This document shows positions 1-9,068 of a stretch of DNA of 23,448 bases, one piece after another. The stretch comes from Pelargonium cotyledonis (Eukaryota; Streptophyta; Magnoliopsida; Geraniales; Geraniaceae). The notes beneath the pieces are model-generated. The model was given only the letters and a program-made list of their open reading frames with translations, was not told the DNA's origin and made no database searches. A program made the position numbers and the translations under genes. The DNA is taken from the NCBI GenBank assembly GCA_036897625.1, contig JAYMTA010000880.1:1-23448 (forward strand). The letters are read 5' to 3'. How positions within the stretch are numbered: the first letter of the stretch is position 1; each line of letters opens with the position of its first letter.

Positions 1-107
1 TTTACCCTTATTATTTTGGGGGTTTTTCCACGTAAATTCGGTGTCCAATTTCGCTTTCATTTTATATCCTATCTCTAAATATTTGTCCATCAAATCGTTT
101 CGATCCT
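1..107 (+). repeat. Probable 3' end of a copia-type LTR (solo or truncated)
   Basis: The stretch reads like the R-U5 end of a plant Ty1-copia LTR: a G-rich run followed by TTTTTCCACGTAAAT and a T-rich tail, ending near CCTAACA. No tRNA-Met primer-binding site follows, so it would be a solo LTR or the 3' LTR of an element lying left of the window. The 5' boundary and target duplication are not visible. It lies 185 bp before the first visible RopGEF exon, so it is probably inside that gene's first intron. The call rests on resemblance only. Confidence 0.4.
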
Positions 108-292
108 AACAGACTTGCCAGTCTGCAAGTACTGTCAATTCCCCATTTTGCAGAATTCTCACACAAACTAGCAAGCCCGCTTGCACAGCCTGACATAACT
201 ATGCCAGGATTTTGTCAGGCCGCGAGGGGAATCGCCAGTATTTGCAAGAATTCTGGTTCTAGAAATTTATTAGATTTTTGTTATTGGTACAG

Positions 293-2153
293 ATACGGAT
301 TTAATGAGGGAGAAGTTTGCCAAATTACTACTAGGAGAGGACATGTCGGGCGGAGGCAAGGGCGTTGCATCAGCATTGGCATTGTCAAACGCCATCACCA
401 ATCTTGCAGGTACATGTTTGGGTTTTCGATTATCAGACATAAATATCTAGCTCTATATATATACTATAAATGTTTCTTCGAAATGCAATGCAGCTTCTGT
501 TTTTGGCGAACAAAAGCGCCTAGAGCCAATGGATTCGGAGAGACGAGCAAGGTGGAGAAAAGAAGTCGGCTGGCTCTTATCAGTAACAGATTACATTGTT
601 GAGTTTGTTTCTTGTCAGCAAGAAAAGGACGGAAAAATGGTGGATGTAAGGTTTCTTTTCCTTTTCTTTTTTGCATCTCTTTCGGGTTCTGAGACCGAAT
701 CTTGATGAAGTTTTGTATCGGTTTCTTTATTTAAGGTCATGGTGTGGAAGCAGAGGAAGGATCTTCAAATGAACATCCCTGCCCTTCGCAAGCTTGACAC
801 GATGCTTCTCGTAAGAACAAGAACGACGTTTCATGTTTTTGTGATGATTGTTTATGAAATGTTGATCGTAACGAGTCTTCATGATGATCAGGATTGTCTA
901 GAGAACTTCAAGGGACAGAACGAGTTCTATTACGTGAAGCATTCGGATGAGCAAGACAATGAAGGCACGAACAGAAAAGACGACAAATGGTGGCTACCTA
1001 CAGTAAAAGTTCCCCCAAATGGTTTATCACACTTGTCTAGAAAGTTTCTGCAGCACCAGAAAGATTGTGTGACACAAGTGCTTAAAGCCGCAATGGCAAT
1101 AAACGCTCAAGTTCTATTAGAAATGGCGGTTCCCGAGAGCTACATCGAGTCCCTTCCTAAGGTAATCTCACAAATGTCAATCCATTCAGGTAACACTAAG
1201 ATTAGAATTTTAGTTCAGGAACGAAGGTTCTCGAGAGCTACATCAATATTCCCTCCCTAAGGTATTAGAATGTTAATTCAAGATTGAAAATGAGAATGAG
1301 ATTCTTCGAAACGCTATATCTTAGTATCCTAAAGAAAAGTTCCACCATTGATGACTTAAACCTTTTTTATGCTTTGTGATATGGTAGAATGGGAGGGCAA
1401 GCCTAGGGGACGCGGCCTATAAAGGCATAACAGTTGAGTTCTTTGATCCCGACACATTTCTCAACGCCATGGACTTGTCTTCAGAGCACAAGATCGTAGA
1501 CTTGAAGAACAGAATCGAGGCTTCGATAGTGATTTGGAAGAGGAAAATGACGGATAAAAATGGGAGATCTTGGGGCTCAGGTGTGAGCTTGGAGAAGCGA
1601 GAGGTCTTCGAAGAGAGAGCAGAGACTGTCCTGCTCCTCCTCAAGCATCGCTACCCGGGAATCTCTCAGTCCTCGCTAGACATAACTAAAATCCAATACA
1701 ACCGGGTAATTAAAGATCACAACCTATTCTTCCATCACAATGTAGTTAGATCACTGTTTTTCTTGTAGTGACGTCGGCTTTTCTGCCAATAATTTGTATT
1801 CTTGTATTGATTAGGACGTAGGACAAGCGGTCCTAGAGAGCTATTCGAGAATACTAGAGAGCTTGGCCTACACGGTTCTGTCACGAATAGAGGATGTCCT
1901 GGCAGCTGACCGGGAAGCTGCAGGGTCTCAACCGCCTTCCAAGAGGCACTCGGGAGAAGATCCGAGCAACAGCGAAGAGGAGTTCGAGAAATCAGATGGT
2001 GCCATGACGCTATCAGATTTCATGGAGTGGAGCAACGAGAAAGGAGGGGAAACGGAGAAGGACGGTGGAGATGAATCAGCGAAAGATGATGAGGAAGTAA
2101 CTTCTTATCTCAAGAGTCTGAGCAGAGTAAGTTCTCCGACACCTCGCCATTAA
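293..2153 (+). CDS. ROPGEF12: PRONE-domain Rop guanine nucleotide exchange factor (RopGEF12-like), 5'-partial
   Basis: RopGEFs exchange GDP for GTP on plant Rho (Rop) GTPases at the plasma membrane and drive polar growth. Visible exons: 293-409, 494-645, 736-810, 892-1161, 1388-1705, 1815-2153. All introns are GT-AG and the phases agree, giving 422 codons plus TAA. The product starts inside PRONE subdomain 1 ([13 protein letters not shown]) and continues through [56 protein letters not shown] and [18 protein letters not shown], all PRONE hallmarks. An acidic tail follows, ending SSPTPRH. About 90 residues (variable N-terminus and start codon) lie left of the window, judging from a family length near 515 aa. 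The RopGEF12 assignment, rather than a sister paralogue, rests on the neighbouring RPS17 and GL2 genes and on the C-terminal Ser-Pro motif. No disabling change is visible. Exon 4 has a partial duplicate in the following intron. Confidence 0.9.
1225..1264 (+). repeat. Partial duplicate of an exon end and splice donor inside a RopGEF intron
   Basis: The intron at 1162-1387 contains a diverged copy (about 1225-1264) of the end of the preceding exon and its donor (about 1126-1165). Both share CGAGAGCTACATC, then a CCCTYCCTAAGGTA block about 100 bp downstream of the original. Reading on into the intron reaches a TAA at 1258-1260, so use of the second donor would truncate the protein. Confidence 0.7.
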
Positions 2154-2838
2154 CTTGTAGCTGTAGGAGATGCCCTTTAGGATCGGAAGAAACTAAGAAC
2201 GAGCAAAACTATCGAGTCTCAAGCAGTATATGGAATATGGATATGTGCTTGTACATTTCTAGATTAGTAGCTACAAAAATATGATATTAATTCTAGAGTC
2301 AAAGAAGATTGTATCTCATATATGTAACTATGTATATGGAAATTCTTCGTGTTTATGTTCGATGCGTTTCAGTTCAAGTCAATTACGAAACATATATTTT
2401 ACCATTTCAGTAACAGAAGAGAGCAATTTGCTACTGTTTGTTCTTTCTAATTAACATCTCAGCTTCAAGAACAGGTTCTGAACACTTCAAATCATTTCAA
2501 CACATATGCACGAGAAGCATATAATTAAGCTGCATAACTCATAAGACTCGAGCTAAAAATGCATCGAAATGACAAAACACATACAGCTCTTCTCAGAGAC
2601 GCATGTATCACTTTCTGTTCCAAGTAAAAATCATAAAATTTTAGTTTATTTTCATTTCATGTCATTTCTTGGGCAATACTTAAGCACATCACTTGCGAGA
2701 AACAAATAGAGATGCTGAAGAATTCATTAACAATAGAATTGAAATACAGGACACTAAAAAAAAAAGCTCATCCCGAGAAAAGAGAGGTTAATTGTTACAA
2801 ACAAGTCTTGAATTGAGCTTGAAATAAACAGAAGTGAC
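2154..2838. other. Intergenic / probable RopGEF 3' UTR
   Basis: No coding potential was recognised. The first few hundred bases are probably the 3' UTR of the RopGEF. The rest is AT-rich sequence leading to the 3' end of the first DUF247 pseudogene on the opposite strand, so the two are convergent. Confidence 0.5.
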
Positions 2839-3485
2839 TTAACGTCTATAGCTAGATTCTCCGAGATCAATACATAGCAGAGAAGTAAGAAAAGGGACGA
2901 CGGTAAAACCAGTTTGAAGAAGTAAAGTAAGGTAGAGAGCAAAAATGGTAACAATGCAAATGACCGTTTCTCGCGAATAAACAAGGCGTTTGATGCGTAC
3001 CATCCACTGTGATAATGGACTATATATGATAGCGTCGATAAATCTGCTAACATCCTCGTTGTCGTTCATGAAATGATCAATAACTCCAGCTATGCGGAGC
3101 ACCTCAACATCTCCAGCTGAATTCACCAGCGCATCCATGAAGGTTACATAGGAAGTGAAAATGGCTTGCACATATTTATTGCATTGCTCGTACGCAACAT
3201 CTCCAATTTGCCCTTGTCGTACTTAATGTCTAGGAAGTTGCCGCCCAGCTGCGATCTTAATTTTCTTCTTGACGACCTTGATCCCGCAAAGAAGAAGATC
3301 ATTTACCGACGGGCCGGATGGAGAACCTTTCTTGATCCAGCAAGAGACATCAGAGAAGGCTCATCGGGCCTTTTTGTCACGCGATATAGTTCCTCAAGTA
3401 CAAAAAATGGTAGCTGGTTTTCGAGCTTCACAAAATCCAGCGCAACCACAGGCAGCATCCATCGCGAACTGAATATGGGATCATC
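2839..3485 (-). pseudogene. DUF247 pseudogene A, second-exon fragment
   Basis: DUF247 proteins are a large plant family with a conserved C-terminal membrane helix; their function is mostly unknown, although some act in grass self-incompatibility. This copy begins just after an acceptor-like TTATTAG with DPIFSSRWM, runs through VALDFVKLENQLPFFVLEEL, and is then broken repeatedly. A stop follows HPARR. The NDLLLCGIKV and FLDIKYDKGKLE blocks are in different frames. About 20 residues before AYEQCN are missing. The segment before the QWMVRIKRLVYS block is about 25 residues shorter than in copy B. The end (TIFALYLTLLLQTGFTV) matches the membrane helix. Exon 1 is absent: upstream lies a palindromic tandem repeat. 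It is a relic with several frameshifts and deletions. Copies B and C in this window are better preserved relatives on the same strand. Confidence 0.85.
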
Positions 3486-3547
3486 CTAATAAAACACACA
3501 GAGTGAGAACTGAACTTAATTAAGTGCTGATTAAAAGCAGTCTAAAG

Positions 3548-3685
3548 ATTGCAGTTTTAGTCGCAGTTAATAACTACAACTAAAAGTGTCTGGTCATTGC
3601 AGTTTGTAGTCGCAGCTAATAACTACAACTAAAAGTGCCTCAACATTGCAGTTTGTAATCGCAGTTAATAACTACAACTAAAACC
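3548..3685. repeat. Three tandem copies of a 48-49-bp palindromic unit
   Basis: Three units start at 3548, 3596 and 3645 with ATTGCAGTTTKTARTCGCAG. Each contains an imperfect palindrome in which TTTTAGTCGCAGTTA faces TAACTACAACTAAAA (13 of 15 positions pair). Such short palindromic subrepeats occur in non-autonomous DNA transposons, but I see no terminal repeats or target duplication to fix a class. Confidence 0.8.
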
Positions 3686-3894
3686 AAATTTTACGCTCTT
3701 CATCGGACGGATTTTTTGTGTGATGATGAGACAACCGCAGGGTCAAATATGGTATAACATGTCATGTTTATTGGAGCTGTAAACATTGAAGGGTACGAGT
3801 TGCCACTTCAATACAGGAGATGTTGGTGATGGTGTCTACTGTTCCACGGTAAGCCCTTTGAATAACAAAAACAATAAATATTGAAAAATTATCG

Positions 3895-4345
3895 GTCATC
3901 GGGTCGTGTTGAAAGTTTAGTATTCTGTTACGTGTGTCAACACGAACCCGACCCATTTATTAAACAAGTTGAATTACACGAACACGACTTGTTTACAAGC
4001 AGGTTGACACAACACGACACGATTACATAAACAAGTTTATGTTGACACGACTCAACTCGACACAATTAGCTTACATAAATCATTGTTGACCCGATTATCT
4101 ATTTAAATGACTTGAATTATGGTTTTTCTTCTTAAAATTACAAGAATGCCATTAAGAGGGTTTGATTATAATAATAAATTGGCTAAATGACACGATAAGG
4201 ACCTGTTTAATTACGCGGGTTATGTGGGTTCAACACGAACCCGACACGATTATTAAACGGTTTGAAAAATTAGATATGAACTTGTTTAATCAAAACCCAA
4301 ACCCGCTTAACTTTGTGTCGTATCACGGGTGGGATACGGCTCAAA
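3895..4345. repeat. Dispersed non-coding repeat rich in CGGGT / AACACGAACCCGAC motifs
   Basis: The stretch is built from variants of AACACGAACCCGAC, ACACGACTTGTTTA and TTATTAAACRRGTT in both orientations. Such patterns recur in many dicot genomes as non-autonomous dispersed repeats. The edges are approximate and no clear terminal repeat or coding sequence was found. The preceding 3690-3894 contains nothing I recognise. Confidence 0.5.
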
Positions 4346-4409
4346 TTGTCATTTATTCTCGTTCCCATTTCCAAACAAAAATGTTCTTTCAACTCTTACT
4401 ATCTGAATC

Positions 4410-4493
4410 TTAAACAGGTGATTGCATCTCCGAGTGCAAGGACCCGTCCTGAACTTCCAGTTTCATAGAGCTTTCTTCTACTGCCATCTGCAT
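4410..4493 (-). pseudogene. Short ORF of the MxMxxEESS family, copy 1 (27 aa)
   Basis: The minus strand reads MQMAVEESSMKLE and ends after 27 codons. Its first ten residues and the leader before its ATG match the 71-aa ORF at 4559-4774 and the 43-aa ORF at 5726-5857. The rest does not align, so it is probably a decayed copy. No known domain was recognised. Confidence 0.3.
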
Positions 4494-4558
4494 TGAACAC
4501 TTTGTTTTTATTTTATAAAAGAACACTTTGATGATCAGCTTAGAAATCACTGAACAAT

Positions 4559-4774
4559 TTAATTATAAAACAGTAAATGAGCAACCACTGCTCCCAGTAC
4601 TTGTTCCATCTCCACAATATTGGGAGAGGTGGGTGCCTTTTGCTCCCAGTAATTACTAACAAATTCGCCCAGTGTTTTCATCACCAAGTCACTGAGTTCG
4701 TCCTCAGTAAAATCAGCAGCAGTGAGTGACTTTTGCTTCTGTTTTCGGGAGCTTTCTTCTGCTGCCATCTGCAT
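4559..4774 (-). CDS. Hypothetical 71-aa ORF of the MxMxxEESS family, copy 2
   Basis: The minus-strand ORF begins MQMAAEESSRKQKQKSLTAA, continues with an acidic segment (DFTEDELSDLV) and a Trp-containing stretch (NYWEQKAPTSP), and ends with MEQVLGAVVAHLLFYN. It is the longest and least interrupted of three related ORFs in 4410-5857. The DNA coding for its VLGAV end is the seed of the adjacent minisatellite. I do not recognise the family; there is no signal peptide or membrane helix. It could be a lineage-specific small protein, the remnant of a larger gene, or a chance ORF in a duplicated repeat. Confidence 0.3.
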   Translation of the reverse strand: MQMAAEESSRKQKQKSLTAADFTEDELSDLVMKTLGEFVSNYWEQKAPTSPNIVEMEQVLGAVVAHLLFYN

Positions 4775-4839
4775 TCAACACTTTGTTGATCAGCTTAATT
4801 AAAAATCACATAACAATTTAATTTCAAAAACAGTAAATG

Positions 4840-5530
4840 AGCAAACACTGCTCCCAGTACTTCTTCCATCTTCGAGTCCGGGAACTCCGCCATCTTCGAG
4901 TCCGAGAACTCCAGCTCAGTTGTCGTCTAGCAAACACTGCTCCCAGTACTTCTTCCACAATATCGTCAGAGCTTCAGTTGTCGTCTAGTATTTCTTCCAC
5001 AATATCGTCTGAGCTTCAGTTGTTGTCTAGCATGTCGTCTAGCAAACACTACTCCTAGAGCTTCAGTTGTCGTCTAGCAAACACTGCTCCCAGTACTTCT
5101 TCCACAATATTTCCACAATATCGTCTGAGCTTCAGTTGTCGTCTAGCAAACACTGCTCCTCCCAGTACTTCTTCCACAATATTTCCACAATATCGTCTGA
5201 GCTTCAGTTGCGTCTAGCAAACACTGCTCCCAATACTTCTTCCACAATATTGCAAACACTGCTCCCAGTACTTCTTCCACAATATTCCACAATATCGTCT
5301 GAGCTTTTAATTGTCGTCTAGCAAACACTGCTCCCAGTACTTCTTCCACAATATTCCACAATATCATCTGAGCTTTAGTTGTCGTCTAGCAAACACTGCT
5401 CCCAGTACTTCTTCCACAATATCGTCTGAGCTTCAGTTGTCGTCTAGCAAACACTGCTCCCAGTACTTCTTCCATCTTCGAGTCCGAGAACTCCTCCACA
5501 ATATCGTCTGAGCTTCAGTTGTCGTCTGCA
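4840..5530. repeat. Minisatellite, about ten units of 58-69 bp
   Basis: The basic unit runs from GTCGTCTAGCAAACACTGCT through CCCAGTACTTCTTCCACAAT to ATCGTCTGAGCTTCAGTT (58 bp). Unit starts are seen near 4922, 4980 (truncated), 5069, 5139, 5208, 5247 (partial), 5313, 5381 and 5439; some units have a duplicated TTCCACAATAT. A variant insert, TCTTCGAGTCCGRGAACTCC, appears near 4870, 4890 and 5475. Because 58 is not a multiple of three, successive units fall in different frames, so open frames here are not evidence of a repeat protein. The unit derives from the last part of the short ORF at 4559-4774. Confidence 0.9.
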
Positions 5531-5571
5531 TTCAACATTTTGCTGATCAGCTTAGAAATCACTTAACAATT

Positions 5572-5725
5572 TATTAGTGTTAAATTTCATAACGGGCTAA
5601 ATATAATGGTTTGAGTTTCTCATACTAAAAGGTCAACCTTATTAGTAGGGTTTGGCTTCCACCATTATATTTAGCTCATTCTCACTCTATTTTTCCAACG
5701 TGGGACAACACCCACTTCTCAACAA
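5572..5725. mobile_element. Small MITE-like insertion, about 150 bp
   Basis: The segment contains an inverted repeat, GGGCTAAATATAATGG at 5593-5608 facing CCATTATATTTAGCTC at 5661-5676, and ends with a motif common at plant repeat ends (ACGTGGGACAACACCC). It interrupts a leader sequence present without it at about 4551-4580 and 4813-4840 (AACAATTTAATT, then ATAAAACAG or TCAAAAACAG). Left flank AACAATTTA and right flank AACAATTAG look like an imperfect target duplication. No coding capacity. Superfamily not determined. Confidence 0.65.
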
Positions 5726-5857
5726 TTAGTATAAAACAGTAAAATACACAGTAACTGTTCCTAGTACTTTTATCTCGGAGAGCTCCTCCACAATATCTGC
5801 AGTAGCGAGTGACTCTTGCTTCAATTTCATAGAGCTTTCTTCTGTTGTCATATGCAT
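5726..5857 (-). pseudogene. Short ORF of the MxMxxEESS family, copy 3 (43 aa)
   Basis: The minus strand reads MHMTTEESSMKLKQESLATA and then DIVEELSEIKVLG. This is collinear with the 71-aa ORF at 4559-4774 (EESS, K-x-KQ-x-SL, AD, EELS) but lacks its Trp-containing middle. The final codons come from the DNA abutting the MITE-like insertion, so the original 3' end has been displaced. Probably non-functional. Confidence 0.3.
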
Positions 5858-7404
5858 TCAACACTATGTCGTCTTGACAATCAGTATGCTCACTATTCAA
5901 AATACTATTAAACTAGGTTTGACATGACTAAAACTAATGAAAGCATAAAGTAATTATTTGGGTTAAAGACAATTTTGGTACACAAATTTTGGCTGCAAAC
6001 CCAATTTGGTACGTAGAAATCAAGACAATACATTTTTGAAATTGATTATTTTCAAATCTAATACAATATATTTTAATGACACCGGAAAAATATTGGAGTG
6101 CCTTGTAGGAAAACCAATAAATATGTTGACCGTTGATAAGAGAATACAATAGGAAGAATTAGAGTATTGTTTTAATAAGTTAAAACTACGTAGTTTTGGT
6201 GATTCAATAAATAAGTTATTCAAAACTACGTAGTTTTAAGAGTTTGACTCATCTAACCTTATATGAGTCGACTTACCTCCATTTATATTACATAAAAATA
6301 CAAAGTATAACATAGTTTTTTTTTTTTTTTTTGTGCTATGAATACGGGTGAAGTAAGTGGTGTGTACTTGTGGTTGCTATTAGCCAAACTCATAGTAGAT
6401 CTATAAAAATTTGTAACAGAGACCGACCGGCCGGGTGAAACGGCCAACCCGACAGTCTAACTGGTGCACTTTCCAGATCGGTTTTTAAAACACTGGTTCC
6501 GAACTTAAAGAGACTTAAACATTTAACCGTAAAAATATTTAGAAATCAAACTCTAAAAAATGAAACTAACCCCAACTATCAGCTCATTTTAAGTAGAACA
6601 ATATGGGGTAACAAACCATATGTATAATTGTATACTCTCTCTCTAATGAGAGCGAATTGAAAAATATACCTAAAAGAGTGTGGCCGGGGTTCCGGTTGTG
6701 GGGCTGGAGGCCGGAAATGAAGAGAGTGTGTAAATCTTGAGAAAAATGTGTGAGAGATTTGAGAAATTCTTTATAAATCTAAAAATTAGGGACATTTTAT
6801 TTGAAATTTGTCATTGAAAAAATGGGCCTCATATTTCAGTCGTTGCTACAAGTGGACAATAATCCCACAGCCAAGCGTGTTTTCCCACCCAGAAAATCTC
6901 TAGTAGCCAAATAAGATCTAAGTACTGCGACATCTTCTCCGACCCCTGTACCACCTAACTTTTCAACGCGTTTATTTATATGTTCGCATTGCTGCGACAC
7001 CGACTAAATTTCATCTTTGCCACATTTCGCCTTCCCATTCGACGGAAAAAAAAACTAGAAACAAAGTGATATCCCGGCGTGTATGTTTGAATAAAACAGA
7101 AACTACTGGTTTGTTCGTATAGGGGCTTGTTTAGTAACACTACTAGGTAACTCTTAGTCCTGACAATCATTTTTACGCTTGTAAAAAGTTTGACACATAT
7201 ATATAAGAGGTTGACATTTTAGTATATAGTTTGTTTGTTATTATAAAAAAAGTCGGCATATAGATATAAAATGTTGATTGTTTAAGATATATATGTGAGT
7301 AATGAATGTTTGGTGACAGATCAAGCGTCGCTGTGTCTGTGCGTTTGAGAACCAATATTTCATTCGTAGGATTGACTTTTAGTCTATTAAGAACAAAAGC
7401 TCGT
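5858..7404. other. Intergenic, repeat-rich, no gene seen
   Basis: No gene is supported. Contents: AT-rich sequence resembling dispersed plant repeats (5960-6160), two copies of a 16-bp palindrome (6182-6197 and 6222-6237), a T17 run (6316-6332), a short GC-rich repeat-like patch (about 6417-6500) and AT-rich sequence with TATA-like runs (7195-7300). Open frames here are short and carry no recognisable motif. Confidence 0.6.
6182..6237. repeat. Two copies of the perfect palindrome AAAACTACGTAGTTTT
   Basis: Identical 16-bp palindromes occupy 6182-6197 and 6222-6237, 40 bp apart. Similar AAAACGACGTCGTTTT-type palindromes recur in plant intergenic repeats. The pair can fold as two small hairpins or as one larger one with a 24-bp loop. 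Confidence 0.8.
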
Positions 7405-9068
7405 TCAAGATTGATGTTTAGAATAAGACAAGACGGTAAAAACAGTCTGAAGCAGAGCAAGGTAGAGAGCAAAAATGGTGATTACATATGTCATTCCTTC
7501 ATGGGAAGCCACTAGGCGTCTCACACGCACCTTCCACTGCGTCCGAGGCCTATGAAAATGCCTATAAATCTCCCAAATCGCCCGCGAAAGATAGCCAATG
7601 CGCGTGTCGAAATAATCTATCCCGGAAACTAGATTGTTCAGCAACTTCACAACGTCCCCATTGGTGCTCAAGAAATGGTCCACAACTCCCGTCACGCGAA
7701 GGGCCTCGATATCTGTATCCGAGTTCACAATTCCATCGAGAAACATAACGTAGGACGTGAAATAAGGTTGCACTCTTGGGTTGCACTGCTCGTAAGCAAT
7801 TAGGTTCCCCAAAAGAACTTTTGTGTTGCTGCTGACAACCAAACGGGGGATCGTGAGCTTGTTTTTGTAGAACTTAATTAATGTCGAGGGGATTGATGTT
7901 TTCGTCGGCTTTCAGGATCTTGATCCCGGAAAGTAGGAGGTCGTTTACGCAGGGAAGAGGGGATCTAATTTGTTGAATGTCGCTGAGGTGTTTTGGAGGG
8001 TGGTGGTTTTGGGGCATGAACACAAGGTAGAAGAGTGAGAGTAGATGGTTGGGTTTGTGCTCGTTGAGGTCTCGGAAGAATGGGGGGATGCCTTTCTTGT
8101 CGTGCATTTTGGAGCGACAAAAACGGGCTAGGAATTTTTGAGCTAGAAAGGTGAGGGGAGGCTCGTTTTCGGGGGGTTTTGTTAGGATGTGGAGTTGTTC
8201 GAGCACGAAATAGGGTAACTGGTTTTCGAGCTTCAGGAGATCGAATGCGAGTGCGGATCGCATCCATCTTGTGCTGAAGATGGAGGGTTCAACATCCTAC
8301 AACAATTAATAGATCCAATCAAACTGATAAGACGTGAATTATAAATTGTATTTAAGAGTAGACGTGCATAGAACTAGTAATTTAGATCTGAACTCGTGGG
8401 CAGATATATACGAGTGTGCACATTTTGCTCCCGGAAAAAAAAAATGATGCTCCATCCAAGACACGAATCTGGAAATTCTAATGTATCTAAATCCCTTTCA
8501 GATTAGTTTTATCGATCTGAACCAAACTCAATCCGAAACCTGAAATTACAAGAAAAGTTACCGTAAACGTCTCGAGGCGGAGAATGGTTCGGAAGAGCTG
8601 GAGGATGAAGCAGCCATCAAGAACCATCATCCTCACAAACTCATCACTGCAAATATCATCAAAAGCCTCCGAGTAACATTCTCTTGTTCTTGCCTCCAAC
8701 GCTTTCATGGCCTCAGCAAGACTCACCAGCAACGACGGCGACGATCTTGGTGATCTTCGCTGATTGACCATACCAATCAGAAACCTGCGTTTATGCTCTT
8801 CCATGGCCTAAACCGATGGCTTGTTCCGATGAAACGGTCCGATTGAGACAAGCGCAGGCTCATACGTGTTAAGGACACAATTCACTTGACCATCTTTTTC
8901 ATGAACAGCTTTTCGTCGCATGTTTCTTGGAGCTCTGGAAATGGTGGCCAGAGCTCTGTGCGGCTTCTTGAAACCAACCTCTTCTTCTTTCATGGCCTCA
9001 TAGATGAGCTCTGTTATCCATGGAGGTGGTGAAGATGGGTCTTCTTGATGATCAAAACCATATTCCAT
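7405..9068 (-). pseudogene. DUF247 pseudogene B, near full length with two lesions
   Basis: Two exons are visible: 9068-8562 and 8296-7405, separated by a GT-AG intron (8561-8297). Exon 1 starts MEYGFDHQEDPSSPPPWITE and carries the DUF247 N-terminal hallmarks ISRAPRNMRRKA, EPALVSIGPFHRNK, MEEHKRRFLIGM and DEFVRMMVLDGCFILQLFR. Exon 2 carries FSTRWM, DLLKLENQLPYFVLEQL, LIAYEQC, FTSYVMFLDGIVNS and the C-terminal helix ITIFALYLALLQTVFTVL. Without its lesions it would encode about 464 aa, a normal family length. Lesion 1 is an in-frame TAG at 8810-8808, just before AMEEHK, where relatives usually have Gln (CAG to TAG). Lesion 2 is a tandem 4-bp duplication (ATTAATTA) near 7873-7882 that shifts frame between NPLDI and KFYKNKLTIPRLVV. 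It is a recent pseudogene or a null allele; two base-call errors are less likely. Confidence 0.9.

Noticed and set aside
739-1260. Continuous 173-codon open frame on the plus strand
   Set aside because: It reads through an 81-bp intron and into the next intron of the RopGEF; the spliced PRONE sequence explains the exons on both sides.
2127-2180. GTAAGT donor near the end of the RopGEF, with acceptor CCCTTTAG giving another C-terminus
   Set aside because: The intron would be only 54 bp, below the usual plant minimum, and would remove the conserved-looking SSPTPRH end.
4837-5511. Ser-rich or ILW-rich repeat proteins on either strand
   Set aside because: They are open frames across a minisatellite whose 58-bp period is not a multiple of three; no frame is maintained.
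4840-5530. CRISPR-like array
   Set aside because: The units are continuous direct repeats without unique spacers, in plant nuclear DNA.
7488-8267. Open frames overlapping DUF247 copy B in other frames
   Set aside because: They are shadows of the DUF247 reading frame with no family resemblance.
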